A DNA stretch of 64,000 bases, from positions 434,001 to 498,000 of the forward strand of contig JAWRYS010001461.1 in NCBI GenBank assembly GCA_034769895.1. Direction: 5' to 3'. Each line of letters begins with the position of its first letter. The first letter of the stretch is position 1. This stretch comes from Magicicada septendecula. Its lineage: Eukaryota; Arthropoda; Insecta; Hemiptera; Cicadidae. Shown piece after piece: positions 45,769-58,699 of this stretch. The notes below the pieces were generated by a model. The model did not search any database and had not been told where the DNA came from. It saw nothing but the letters and a program-made list of their open reading frames with translations. The position numbers and the translations under genes are program-made.

Positions 45769-46670
45769 CAGTAGAACCTCTGTTAACCAAAACAAACGGG
45801 GGAGAGGTAGTTTCGGATAACCAAATTGCAGACAATAATTAAGATATTTCTTAAAGTGTGAGGTAAAATAACTGGAGGCAATATACAATTTTATCAAAAG
45901 ATTTTAATAAAAATCAAACTATTTACATAGTCACCTTTTAACACTAGTTTTATGACTTTTTTCTATTTTCTATTTTTCTTTATATTTTCCTTTTCTTTTC
46001 ACAACGCTTTCTTGCAGCGATATCTCGCTATCACTTCATCAGCAGAATGTCAGAGGGCTTTGATTCTTCATTTGACGAACAATAACGCTTCTGAAAATAT
46101 GAATAAAACTCCATGAGAAAAACACGCATTTCATATACAGTAGCCTAATTTAATTCCCTAACTCAAAATAAAATCTCTTACCACTGAAGATCTCATCAGC
46201 GGTGTCTTGGCTGCTGCTCTCTGCTATGTCATCGTCTTCGTCGTTCCTTTGTTTCGTGAACCATAAAAACACAGCCTCATTTACTTTCTCGTTTTGTGAC
46301 AAGTCTTCATTCTTTCCTTGTTTGGCATCTTCAAAGCATGCTCTTCAAACTTATATTTCATCTTGACCCAGTCAGAAACAGTAGGAACACCAACACCAAA
46401 ATCGGCTGCCACAGTTCGCAAAATCTCATCCTTTTTAATTCTTTTAATTACCTCCGATTTTTCTTCAATCGTTATCATGACCCGTTTCCACTTTGTTGAT
46501 ATGATGCACAATTTATTACATGTTTATTTACATTAGTTTTTGTGTTTCATCCGGAAAACAAATTTTCATTGTAGTAAAAATTGGGAATATATAACTTATT
46601 ATTTTTGGTTGGTTGTTTCGGTTAAATGATATTTCGGTTAAAAGTGTTTTTGTTAATGGAGGTTCTACTG
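45769..46670 (-). mobile_element. Tigger/pogo-like DNA transposon, shortened
   Basis: Terminal repeats CAGTAGAACCTCTGTTAACC and GGAGGTTCTACTG stand between TA duplications (45767-45768, 46671-46672). Internal GGTTAAATGATATTTCGG and TTTCGGATAACC repeats are typical of Tigger subterminal regions. At 902 bp it keeps only the DNA-binding end of the transposase, so it is non-autonomous. Confidence 0.9.
46281..46511 (-). pseudogene. Tigger transposase N-terminus (CENP-B-type HTH)
   Basis: The fragment contains KRVMITIEEKSEVIKRIKK, then VAADFGVGVPTVSDWVK, the psq/CENP-B N-terminal helix-turn-helix layout. After this the frame changes and continues toward NEKVNEAVFLWF, typical of the second CENP-B helix domain. 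The DDE catalytic domain is absent, so it is at most a DNA-binding fragment. Confidence 0.85.
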
Positions 46671-47329
46671 TATAGACATTTCATCTTCCTTTCTACAGTG
46701 GATTATTATGACCTTCTTTTCTGGATACTTTATTTATCAAATTAAGTACTTTACTCTTGTTAAATCATAAAACATTGCAGTTAAACTACCCCTTCCCCTT
46801 AACCGATCTTCACCAAAATCAATAGGCCTTGAGTTCTCTACAACTCAGGCACATATAAAAAAATTATTTGATTCTGTTTTAATTTGCGGCAGTTATCATT
46901 TGCCATAGAAAAAATTCCACACATAGAGACAGACACACACTTTCGGAAAATGACACTTTTCTTCATGTTTGGGAGTAGTACAATCAGAATCACCCCTTAT
47001 CTTGAACACGATTTATTTTTTTCTTGATCACCATACTTCCATTTCCTTACGGAACATGGAAGTAAAAACACACTGCATGCTATTATTTGTGAGTAATCAA
47101 GTTGTCCTATATAATATCAGAAAATACTATTTATCCACTCCCTTTACAAGTGAATTGTGTTTATAAATATTACTTATTTATTTTCGTCTTTGTCATCACT
47201 ACTTTGAGTAGAATAATTGTCATTCTTTATAATAAATCTTTCTGTAACAACATCCATGATATGCTTCTGTTCACAAAAATCTCTTTTTAGTCCTTATTAT
47301 TTAATCACAGTCTATATTACTGAATATAG

Positions 47330-47510
47330 ACAACAATGAAACACCCTCATGGAATGAATACAGGACTGTAGAATTCCAAAGCAAATAACAGCTTACTGTC
47401 CAAAGAGCAGAAGATCTATAGGCAGGCCAAGAAAACAAACGAAATTGGGACAGGTGCATCTGCATAATCCATGACATGATGATGATGATGATGATGATGA
47501 TGATTGTGTC
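47330..47510 (+). mobile_element. LINE 3' fragment with (GAT)n tail
   Basis: One frame reads RIPKQITAYCPKSRRSIGRP, then RKQTKLGQVHLHNP and a stop, directly followed by a GATGATGAT run. This is the usual end of RTE/BovB-like proteins with a simple-repeat tail. Only the last 50 codons or so are present. Confidence 0.65.
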
Positions 47511-47895
47511 CTGGGTAAAGTGTAAATATGATGCCCCTTCATGTGACACATTTTTGGATTTGGTTTTGAACGCCTTCTGAAAAGGGATGGGTTATCTCCT
47601 ATGATAACCAGGACTATTTAACTGTCACCTGCCTAGAACATAATCTCCAATATCTTGTATAAACTTATGTAACTTTACAAATTAAGTAGAAGAAGAATAC
47701 TTACCCCCAATTCCTTACGATCTTATTTCGACTTACCTTATTACAAAATTTCCAACACCATAAATCCAGGGCCGCCAATACATTTTGAGGAGGAAATGTA
47801 TAAACCAATTAACTCTTCCCAAAATAGATAATTGAAATCCCTTAGATAAAAAACTCTTCTAAGTCCATTTAGGTGAGCTTTTGGCACAGAATATA
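47511..47895. other. No gene recognised
   Basis: No recognisable feature between the LINE fragment tail and the candidate LTR. Confidence 0.4.
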
Positions 47896-49053
<1,158 letters not shown>

Positions 49054-51543
49054 CTTAATAAAACATATTTATGCAACAGTGATTGTTCACATTATTGTTA
49101 ATAACAGTATTTTTTTTCTTTTAGTGACGGCCTCCACATCTCCCTTTATAGCGATCCCAGCTTCCTAGATTTCTCTCTAATAGGGAAGCAGAATGTACTT
49201 TATAAAGTATTCTGATGTGAAGAGAGTTCATAGAACAGTATGAATACCTTGGTGTATGTGTTCTGCCTGACTGGGATATATTTCAGGGGAAACATCGATA
49301 TATATATATCACAGAAGATAGATAGATATACCACACATATATATAAAAGAAACAAGTAGCATGAATTTATACACAACACACATTTCTAAAATGATTAGAT
49401 GTCCTAATCAAAGTATCACTTCAGTATCTTCATAACATTCATCCTAAAGGCATTAATATTCTGACTGAAGCAGTCAATACGTTCACTGTCACAAACACTA
49501 TTCGTCATTTGGATGGATCTCACCAATGGATCCAACACACTGTGCCACAAGTATCTGAACAAGACATGCCTACTATGTCTTGCGCATGGATCCCTGTAAC
49601 CGATACTTGAGATATCTATCTCAATAAAGCCGTGAATACTAGTATACATAAATAACACATCCAAATAACAATATCATAATAACAATAGTAATAATAACTC
49701 CTTCGTAACAACATTAAATATAGCAGTCATGTGGTTTGTACAACATATACACCAGTTTGTATGGTGTGCAAAGTCAATTCTTTACACATACTGCATATAT
49801 TTTTGCGTAGTGTGTTTTATACATGTGTTGCGTGTACATCTATTACACATTGTTTTTTTTTTTAGTTTTGACAACATCTACTGAGTGATAACATAAATAG
49901 GCTCACACTCTGTCTACAGAGATATTATTCGAGACAAAACTGCTGGTAGAGAATTTGTTAACAGAACAAAATAATACAGTTCAGCTTCTTGCTAAACGCA
50001 TTTATATTTGTTATTATCCATTTTTCAAAGCATGCTATAACTGTGGTGATGGACAAGATATTAATTGCAAAAAGCGTGAACTGCAAATTCAGGTTACACC
50101 TATAATAACTTATGGAAGCAAAATTGCAAATATTTATTTTTTGTTATCAAGTACACGTAGTATAATTTTTTTTTTTAGGTAAGCAAACTGGATCTTTTAC
50201 AACACTGTGAAGGAGATAAGGAATAATTAATACTCAACCCTCTCTGAGAAAATTCTCTGGATGCAATTTTGTCACTTTGGCATTATTCACTTCATTCATA
50301 AATGGTAACGTTTCCTATGTCATTTTGTACTTTTTGGGTGATATTTTTTTAGTTTCTCATTACATTACACTTCTTACTGTTTTTTTTTTATTTCTTACTA
50401 AACATTATCTGTTTTCTATTTCTTTTCTTTACTGTATTAGTACTTCTTACACATCACTCTGCGTTGTTTCCTGTCAGTTTTCAGACAATTTTTCTTACAT
50501 CCAAAAGTAACATATGTAAAGATTTTTATTCTTATCACTTTTTATTGCATTACAATGTTAGTTTATTAAATACTAATTGTAAGTACCATAACGACCATCT
50601 GTTGATTTTCTCCTTAACACAAAATATTAAACTTCAAGTGTCTAGAGCTGACTTGTGGTACAAAATACATTATGGATAAAGGAGGTGGTAAATTTTTGTC
50701 CCCTTCAACAAAGCATCTAAAATTCCCCCAACTTGCTGATTGAAATTCAGCAGTGTGTGAAACAGCAAACCCGGTGAAGTCCCACAGCAACATACAAGTG
50801 TGGTTTACACATGGATCGTATAACAATAAGAATCCTTAATACGCTGTAATTTTTTTAGCAGCAAGACTTCAACTATATTTTCAGTTAAACATATTCAGTA
50901 ACTATAATACTGTCAACTAATGGTATGTTAAAACTGTTAGTAAGTTACTAACTTACTAGTATGTTAACTCACTTAGTTACTGAGATAAACTGTATGTTAT
51001 TTACTTTAAGTAAGTAAGTTAAATAGAATTTGTTAGATAGAAAAATTAAAATTTATCAATTGAAATGTGATACCAAGTTTCACAATATTCATTTTAGAAA
51101 TAATAACAATAATGATGATGACAAAATAACTTTATGAAGTTTCATAATAATAATAACTTTTTCTTTAATGAAGGAAACTGTGGAAAACTAGTGTTAGCCA
51201 CAGGAAGTTCTGTATTCCTATAGTGAGTGGGACTTGCACCCACCAAAACCACAAATCCTTCTGTCCATGACGCGGATCCACCTTAGGACTCGGCTTTTGC
51301 AGTACTTCAATGTGGTGCTATTTGTTCTTTGTCCATATTAACATTCATCTATTTTAAACCTTCAGTGGGCCCATGTTACCTGCTTTCTGCTATTCTGTCA
51401 GTAGCCCTAACAAGAGCATTTTCTGATTCTTTCTGTTGCCTTAGAACCTTCTTCAGAACCTGATAAAGAAGGTTTGTGGGATGCTACCTAATCCCAGTGG
51501 TGTTCGCTCTGCAGCATTAGTCATAATAATAATAATATAATGA
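49054..51543. other. No gene recognised
   Basis: AT-rich sequence with short TA and AGAT runs near 49300-49330. No coding domain was seen. Confidence 0.5.
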
Positions 51544-51921
51544 TGGACAGCTGGCAGAGACCTTGGGAACAAGAAGAACGATGTTAAGGCTCATCAAGCA
51601 GGTGTAGCCGTAGTCAGAGAGAAAGCATGGGTAGATCACTTAATACCTTACCCAGTTTCTGATTGGGTAAGGTATTTTGAAGCTTGTCTGATGAATGTTG
51701 GAAAGACTGAGCCACAAAGAGTGTCTGTACTGCTCAGGAGCCGCAAACAATTACCTGTGACAGCAACTCCTTTGTTTACAATGGATGGGAGTAACACAGG
51801 ATCATTGCAACAGGACATTAGGCAGGAGATCTCCCTAGATAACATTGTGAAAGCAAGTTTCTGGAACTGTGTGGCACTCTTTGCAGAAGATTATTTGGGC
51901 GAAAAAGATAGACCTGGATAA
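51544..51921 (+). CDS. Unidentified open stretch, 125 codons
   Basis: Open from the TGA at 51541 to a TAA, with a Met only at 51691 (76 residues from there). Upstream of the Met the reading AWVDHLIPYPVSDWVRYFEA has normal-looking protein composition, unlike its AT-rich surroundings, as does SFWNCVALFAEDYLGEKDRP. It could be an exon, a retrogene piece or a transposon fragment. No family is recognised and no convincing splice pair was found. Confidence 0.3.
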   Translation, partial: WTAGRDLGNKKNDVKAHQAGVAVVREKAWVDHLIPYPVSDWVRYFEACLMNVGKTEPQRVSVLLRSRKQLPVTATPLFTMDGSNTGSLQQDIRQEISLDNIVKASFWNCVALFAEDYLGEKDRPG

Positions 51922-53171
51922 TATTAATATACAAGAAGAATAACAATAACAAGCTGGAAGTGAGCCCTACAGCTGAAAAACAATACACCTAGCTTGAAGT
52001 AATGCATCAAACAGTTCCTGGAAGAGGAGAGAGAGGTGGTTTATTAGTGGGTCAGGTTTAATACCCAAACACCAGTACATAACATACTAAATCACAACTC
52101 TTCAGAATTGCAACTTAGTCGTGTTTACGTGCTAAACTGCTAGTTGTCATGTTCCAGGTGAGGCCTTTCAGTGTTTCAACAATTTTCAAACCCTAAACCA
52201 TAACAAACTGGAGCAAATGCTTGGTTTCACTTGCTGCCAGCAGTGACTAAATTATCTAGTTTTGTGTTTATGTACCTACCTTCAGTGTTTTCATTTTAAA
52301 ACAGCAAAGGTTGGCCAAGATTTTGAGGCAACACCATATCTGATGATTATCCGTATGAACCACTGTCACTTACACCTGAAATTATAAAAAAAATTATTAA
52401 AATCACATTTTACTTAACTAACGATTGTTTTTACTTGTTCACAAGAACTGAAAAAAATATGTGAAAAGTTGTATTAATCATAAGTGGAAAACCAAGATCA
52501 GTCATATGTAGTGAAACAGATAACAGCAACAGAAAGTAATGCAACACATAAAGATAACATTCAAATATAAAGTATACGTTTACAATTTCAGTACGTAGTG
52601 GTTGTGATTCCTGGTGTTATGGTTGCAGCATTGCACAACCACCAATATAGAATAATTAAACTACAAAATAATATACGAAAACATTAAGCAGCTAAAAGTA
52701 TCATAAATTTCAACAGAGAGCGTATTATATTCTATACGGCAATGTTCGTGTCAATTCAAATGTGGCGTGCAGGCTGGTGGTTGTAGGCCGTTTGCAACTT
52801 CAGCAGTATATGGCAGAGCTTACTACACAAACATATGGGAGGACGTGTGCAACTCTTCACAACTGCCCTATGTTCCCAATGTTAGCTAGGCGGTTGCAAA
52901 GTTTCTGCAATGCTCCACTAGTAGCGCTGTAGTGCAACTTTGTGTCATGAAATCAGCACAGCTTTCTTGATTTATAAGTTATGTCAGGTTTAGTGTTTAT
53001 GTTGGTTCACGGTAAACATTATCCGTTGTTTGAGGTTATGAAATTTGAAATTAAAAAATTGAGGTTATAAAAATATCCGTTGTTTGCACATCATATTGTG
53101 AGTTGAAAAGAAACGCAGAGAAGCATGAATAATGGTGAGCTGCTGCCAACCAGCCTATGGGCTGCTAACCC

Positions 53172-53250
<79 letters not shown>

Positions 53251-53989
53251 TATAAAATTATAGTAATAATTTTGTACAACTATGATTATGACATTTTAAT
53301 GGATTTTAACCGATCTCCCATCCACTCAACCAACTACTGCAACCACCAAAATTTGGAACCACCCGCCGCCACTGTTCCTGGTGTGGACAAATCTGATGGC
53401 AAAGATGTGGAGGTGGATTTTGAGCATGTGGATTCAGATTATAGTTAATGGGTAGATGGGGTTTGATAAGGAGGACAGTGCTTGGTTACAGCTTACAAAA
53501 GGGTACTTCTGACTTGGATATGGAGGCACAGTAGCTTGAAAATTTTGAGGAAGAGAGGAGGCACATGCCACTACCCTATTGTCCTGGTGAAAACTGAGTG
53601 GGCAGTCGAAGACCAGAAGATGAATGAATCGAAGTAGCTGCTACAGGATACTGTTACTGTACTGGTAGACGCACAGGACTAGAAGTATGAACTGGTGGAA
53701 GATTTGGTGCATGCATGCATGAGTGCTGATAGAGGTGGAAAGCCTAACTGCATTGGAGGCAAACACAGCCTGCAGTACCCAAAAAACCCAGGGCCTATGT
53801 AGAGGGTGTTGGAGAATGCGTATAAGAACTATGTGATACTAATGCAGGTTGTGTTGATATGACAACAGTTGGTACAATGTTCACTGGTATTAGCTTTGTA
53901 GCAGTAATAGGGGTGCTACAGGCTGTACATTAAACAATATAGCAGTGTTACATGTGTTCATATACCCATAGAGCAGGTTTCAAACAGCC
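51922..53989. other. No gene recognised
   Basis: Includes a more GC-balanced part at 52720-53000 and a (GA)n run. The stretch 53450-53900 has few stops in mixed frames and may be decayed transposon coding sequence, but no motif identifies it. Confidence 0.4.
53174..53247. repeat. (GA)n microsatellite
   Basis: About 37 GA units. Confidence 0.97.
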
Positions 53990-55034
53990 TGAGTGATACA
54001 GTGGTATAGATCTTCATCCAGTTGCCTCTCTCATATTGTCGCTAAATCCTCCAATGTAGAAAATGAACACTGGCTTCTACCAACAATAAACACTACACTA
54101 GAAGACAGCGTAACAAAGCAAAACACTGACCCATTAATTCTGCGCACTATAGCACAACAAATAATAGCAGAAAACTACAACCAATATGTCCACATCTATA
54201 CAGACGGATCACTGGATACACAAAGAAAGAAGTCGGGGGCAGGATACTTTATTCCAAATATGCAAGAATCCTTCCTTGTACCAGCTAACTGCTGTTCAAA
54301 TGTCGACACTGAGCTTCTGTCAATCAATGCAGCACTGACCTACTGCCTCACCTTAAACAACAAAAAAGTATGTATCTTCACAGACTCACAGGCTGCACTA
54401 CTACTACTACAGCAATACAAACCATCAGCATACTATTTTAGAACAGTCCACATATTCCACATAATCAAAAAACTGGAAAGAAACAAAATTGAGTTAACTT
54501 TACAATAGATTCCCAAACATGTAAATATTACTGGTAACGAAACAGCAGATGAGATAGCTAAGGATGCAACTATGCTATCCCCAATAGAGGAAAATGTAAC
54601 ATCACTACTGGCTGCCACTTCAGATTTCAACGAAACACTCACAGAGACATGGAAGGATGCATTTTTGAATTTCACCAAAGATTCAACATACAAACAGCAT
54701 GTCAGTACACAAGATATCTCCATATACAGAAACATCCCTAGAAGTGTTCAAACTTTCGGCTCCAGAGGAAGACTTGGCCATATCGTAATCCAGTCATACT
54801 TGTACAAATTCAACTTGCCCCAAACTGCCACCTGCCTACTATGTCATCAGCATGAGGAGACCTTACAGCACATATTAGTGGATTGCCAGACAGACATCCC
54901 AGGAGTGTCAAGACTGAAAACAAATATGGATGCAATACTGAATGACAACTCATATTGGACAGTGGTGGAGAACACCTACAGGAGACATCGTGTCACTGGA
55001 GAACAATCCGGAAACATGTAATAATAATAATAAG
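53990..55034 (+). mobile_element. LINE 3' fragment with RNase H domain and (TAA)n tail
   Basis: The plus strand encodes an RNase H domain followed by a Cys/His C-terminus and ends exactly in a stop that runs into TAATAATAATAATAAG. A TAA-repeat tail together with an RNase H domain is characteristic of the I group of LINEs. Endonuclease and RT are missing, so it is 5'-truncated. One in-frame TAG (54506-54508) interrupts it. Confidence 0.85.
53993..55021 (+). pseudogene. LINE RNase H and C-terminal region
   Basis: RNase H acidic residues are visible: D in HIYTDGSLD, E in DTELLSINAAL, D in CIFTDSQAALLL, and, after the TAG stop, the last block KHVNITGNETADEIAKDA with its D. The tail GRLGHIVIQSYLYKF then leads to CLLCHQHEETLQHILVDC, a CCHC-like pattern common at the end of LINE ORF2. 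The domain is complete apart from the single stop, so decay is slight. Confidence 0.85.
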
Positions 55035-55049
55035 AAAATGACTGGATTC

Positions 55050-55330
55050 AAAATGCACAGTGGGCAAACACCTCGTTTCGGGGCTAACAAAATTTTCAGC
55101 CACTTTGCATATGTACACAACAGTCTTGTGCATTGTGCAGTGTTTCATAGTATGAACATCGTCTCCAACAATGCTGGCAAGAACAGTGGAAGCATGTGAG
55201 TGACAGAGAGAGAATTAGTGAGTAAAGTGAGGTAGTGAACTGTTATTGCATTATCTCCTCTCTAGACAACTTAAGTGGGGGCAATTCATTTGCTGGATTT
55301 GTGCAGCTCAGCAACCAAGAAACACTGTCA
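55050..55330 (+). repeat. Dispersed repeat, copy 2 (partner at 10760-11065)
   Basis: Same order and orientation of shared blocks as the copy in the last intron of the cupin-like gene. It begins about 15 bp after the LINE (TAA)n tail. Confidence 0.75.
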
Positions 55331-55778
55331 CATTTCTACCTAGCTACAAAATTTGATCCCCAGGCTTAGTAGCAAGACTTGATGGATTGGTAGGACAAGA
55401 TGATTGCATTGAAAATTGAACTGCCTTTAAATTTTCATACTGGGCAATCATAAAAGTGTTTCACACCAAAAGTAGGCAGCACTGCATCTCCCCTACTCAA
55501 GCCAAACAGTGGTCCCAAATCTCCCAATTTACTGATGCAGTTTGTACAAAACAACAACAACTGCATGCTAAGTCTCTCATCGCATATACGAGGTGTGATC
55601 AAAAAGTATCACGATTGATTTATAAATATATATATATATATATACATATAACATCGGTTAATAGCGTCTGTTGTCGCTGTCCGATTTCCAGGCTTTCTCT
55701 CCAATGTTTTTTGTCCTGACAATGTTCTTCTGTCAGATTCCTAGCACTTAGAGGTTTCTGGATACTCTCTCTCCACGA

Positions 55779-56000
55779 TCATCTGGGTCTTCCCCTCTTC
55801 CTCTTCTCTGGGGGTAACCATTCCATTATCCTTTTTGGCAACCTTTCTCCTCCCATCTGTTTAACATGTACAAACCAAATTAACTGTCTTCTTTCTATTT
55901 CATCTACTACTGCATGTTTCACATTTATCATTTCTCTAATCTGTTCACTTTTTATTTTCTCTCGCCTGGATATTCTGCATGATCTCCTTAGTGCATCCAT
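55779..56000 (-). pseudogene. LINE C-terminal region
   Basis: The fragment MDALRRSCRISRREKI leads to QLIWFVHVKQMGGERLPKRI and a basic end EKRKRGRPR, the usual tail of this LINE protein after the RT. Confidence 0.8.
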
Positions 56001-56179
56001 CTCTACAGCTAGTATTTTCCTTTTGTCCGCTTGTCATTCTCCAAGTCTCAACACCATCCATACAACAGAATACTCATGATAGTATTGTATATCTGTACTT
56101 TCCTTCCTCTAGTTATCTGGTCATGCCACCATATACTATTTAGCCTTTTCATAGCCCTCTGTCCCATGCCTACTCTCTC

Positions 56180-57204
56180 CTATATTTCATCTGTATCTCT
56201 CCCATCCTGCTTTATCTGTACTCCTAAATACTTATATGCCTGGCAATTTTCAATTTCTTCATTATTTTCCAATTGCAAGTTGGTTTCAGTACCTCCCACG
56301 CATAAGTACTTGGTCTTTTCTAGATTTATTGACAGTCCCCAGCTCTCGTATTCGTCTTTGATCTTCCGAGTCATATACTCCAAGTCCTCTTTGTCTTGTG
56401 CTACTAAGACCTGGTCATCCGCGAATTGTAATGTGAAAATATAGGTTCCATCTATTGGAATTCCTATACCTCTCACTTTCTTTTCCACTTTCGCAATACT
56501 GTGTCTATATATATTTTGAACAATGTTGAAATAAGATGCAACACCCTTGCCTTAGACCTTTCGATACTGTAAACCCTGCTGACACTTTTTTCCTTATTTT
56601 GATCTTTATTTTGGAGTCTATAAATTTCTGGTATTGCCTGAATGAGAGTGTGGTTTATATTAGTGTTCTGTAGAACATCCCACAATTTAGAGACGGGGAC
56701 ATTATCGTAAGCCTTAGACAGGTCTATGAAGTGAAGGTGAACCTCTTGATTTACAGATCGTCTTTTTTCTATTAGTTGTTTAAGACAGAATATATTATCC
56801 ATACAAGATCTCCCAGCATGAAACCCGCTCTGTTCTTCTGTTTCATTTTCTGCATACTCCTCCTCAATTAGATCTCTTAAGACTCTGCCATAAAGACGGC
56901 TAAGGGTTGGTGTGACAGTTATGCCTCTATAATTATTGTATTGCTGTCTGTCTCCTTTCTTGAACAATGAGGACATGAATCCTATTTTCCATTCCGCTGG
57001 TACCCGTTTCCTTTCAATACACTTGTTAATCATTTCTGTCATAATTCTTAGTAAAGTGTCTGTACCATTCTTTATCACTTCCACATATATCCCTCCAGGA
57101 CCAGGTGCTTTACGGTTTTTCAATTTGTTTATGATCTCGGTGACTGTATTGATATCCACCTTTATACTTTCCCCTTCCACTTCTACTACTGTGCCATCGC
57201 CCAA
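56180..57204 (-). pseudogene. LINE reverse transcriptase
   Basis: Motifs in order: NKLKNRKAPGPGGIYVEVIK, YNNYRGITVTPTLSRLYGRV, EEQSGFHAGRSCMDN, HFIDLSKAYDNVP, then in a shifted frame TLQFADDQVLVAQD with the catalytic DD, and INLEKTKYLCVGG. All palm motifs are recognisable, but the stretch between SKAYDNVP and FADD is out of frame and shortened in sense, so the enzyme is dead. Confidence 0.88.
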
Positions 57205-57266
57205 GAATTTTTCTCGATCTTCTGTTAATAATTCTTTATAGTGCTCTTCCCAGCGTTCGAATGGTA

Positions 57267-57635
57267 TTATCTGAAGTTTCGTTTGATTTCCATCCGTCTA
57301 ATATTGTTCAAAAATTTCCATGCCTCCATACAGCGTCTTCCTCCGATGTAAGATTCTAATTCCCTGCATTTTCGATCCCAGTTTTTTCTCTTCTCCTCGG
57401 TTACTACTTTCTTGACTCTTGTTCGTGCTTCTCTGTATATTTCCCTGTCTTCCTCAGTCTTAGTGTTAAGCCACTTCAGATATGCTTCCTTTTTCTTATT
57501 AACTTCTTCAGCTATTACATCATTCCACCACCATTTTCTACTTTTCGCCCTTTCGTCGACTATACCTAGGGCTTCTTTGGCTGACTTATGTACTGCTGCT
57601 TTTATGTCTTCATAGAGTTCTTCAATATCATCCAT
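57267..57635 (-). pseudogene. LINE linker region between endonuclease and RT
   Basis: The open frame has KSRKWWWNDVIAEEVNKKKE and AYLKWLNTKTEEDREIY, a typical basic/aromatic linker of RTE-type proteins. A TAG in the codons just upstream and the foldback beyond it separate it from the endonuclease. Confidence 0.75.
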
Positions 57636-57786
57636 TTTCCTTCCTCCAGTTTTTGCTACAACCGTTGTTTATATAGGTTTTTTGTACTTTCATCTTTTGT
57701 TTTTATATAGTATCCAAGTCACTTTTTCACAATAATTTAATTACCTTGTATCCGTCAGTGACTTCGTTCTAGTGTTTTTTTATATA

Positions 57787-57818
57787 GACGCGTTTCGTGA
57801 CATGTGTCACATCATCAG
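57787..57818 (-). ncRNA. Hammerhead-ribozyme-like motif, left arm
   Basis: The minus strand reads CUGAUGA, U, stem GUGAC / GUCAC with loop ACAU, then GAAACGCGUC. The segment after GAAA is the short stem III type (ACGCGU) with GUC at the expected cleavage site. Confidence 0.7.
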
Positions 57819-58024
57819 TAATCCTCGTCAAATGTTAAAATTCACATAAAACACATAAAAACACATTTGCACATATTTACTAAATCACAATAACGACACA
57901 CACATAACACGATGTAACTTTGTAACTAGCCGAAGTTACATCGTGTTATGTGTGTGTCGTTATTGTGGTTTAGTAAATATGTGCAAATGTGTTTTATGTG
58001 AATTTTAACATTTGACGAGGATTA

Positions 58025-58055
58025 CTGATGATGTGACACATGTCATGAAACGCGA
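58025..58055 (+). ncRNA. Hammerhead-ribozyme-like motif, right arm
   Basis: Inverted copy of 57787-57818: CUGAUGA, U, GUGACACAUGUCAU, GAAACGCGA. The last stem pair and the cleavage triplet are altered compared with the left arm. Confidence 0.6.
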
Positions 58056-58066
58056 TATAAAAAACG

Positions 58067-58699
58067 CTAGAACGAAGTCACTGACGGATACAAGGTAATT
58101 AAATTACTTTCATCTGTAAAACTTTCCAGGTTATATCTTATTTTGTGTATTTGTTCCATTTCTATTTTGTTCCGGTTGTCTTCCTTTTCTTTTAATGTTC
58201 TGAAGTATGGAAATTGTAACTTGGCTCCAACAAGGTGGTGGTCAAATCCACAATCCACCCCTCGATAAACTCGGACGTCGTTTACTTTGATCTCTGTCTT
58301 TTGTGGTATTATTATATAATCTATTATAGATTTTAATTGCCTCGTGGGCTGTGTCCACGTATATTTGTGGATCTCTTTATGCTGATAAAATCCGTTGTTA
58401 ATTCTGAGTTCATTATTTGTGCAGAATTCAATCAGGTCCTCTCCACTGTCATTAATTATCCTTTCTCCGAATTCTCCTACTACTGGATCTTGTTTTTTTG
58501 AGCCCGTCCTGCCATTGAAATCTCCCATCATTAATATCTGTCTATTTTGTCCTATCTCATCTATTGTTTCCTGAAGTTTACCATAGAAGTCATCCTTTGT
58601 TGAGTCTGATTCTCCATCATTTGGTGCATATATTCCAAAGATAACCAGTCTTGTTCCATACAGACTCATATGGACTTTAATGATACGCTCATCTACCAT
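58067..58699 (-). pseudogene. LINE apurinic-like endonuclease
   Basis: Motifs of the APE-type nuclease: FGIYAPNDGESD, then LMMGDFNGRTGSK (catalytic D and N), then TWTQPTRQLKSIIDYIII (SxIDY), and VDCGFDHHLVGAKLQFP (catalytic DH). The reading enters the foldback at SFTDES. More N-terminal sequence lies upstream to about 58935 in broken frames, so the copy is nearly full length but dead. Confidence 0.88.

Larger units (their letters stand above)
45453..47068 (+). mobile_element. Family A repeat, copy C, split by a Tigger element
   Basis: Plus orientation, same as copy B. The left part, 45453-45735, has the hairpin end and the best-preserved hammerhead motif of the family. The right part, about 46745-47068, has one minisatellite unit and the CTTCCAT...ATGGAAG end. 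The middle is occupied by a Tigger-like element (45769-46670). It starts only about 155 bp beyond the right Gypsy LTR. Confidence 0.8.
57696..58104. mobile_element. Hammerhead-bearing foldback inserted in the LINE
   Basis: The 409-bp insertion lies between exact 11-bp duplications TACTTTCATCT (57685-57695 and 58105-58115). The LINE protein reads through the empty site as ...SFTDES / TKNLYK..., which fixes the boundaries. Two near-perfect inverted arms of about 185 bp (57735-57928 and 57933-58106) meet at a centre of a few bases. Each arm has a hammerhead-like motif. The extra left end contains TATCCAAGTCACTT, which is also the terminal sequence of the PLE at 60110-61723, so it is a PLE derivative with no coding sequence. 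Confidence 0.9.
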
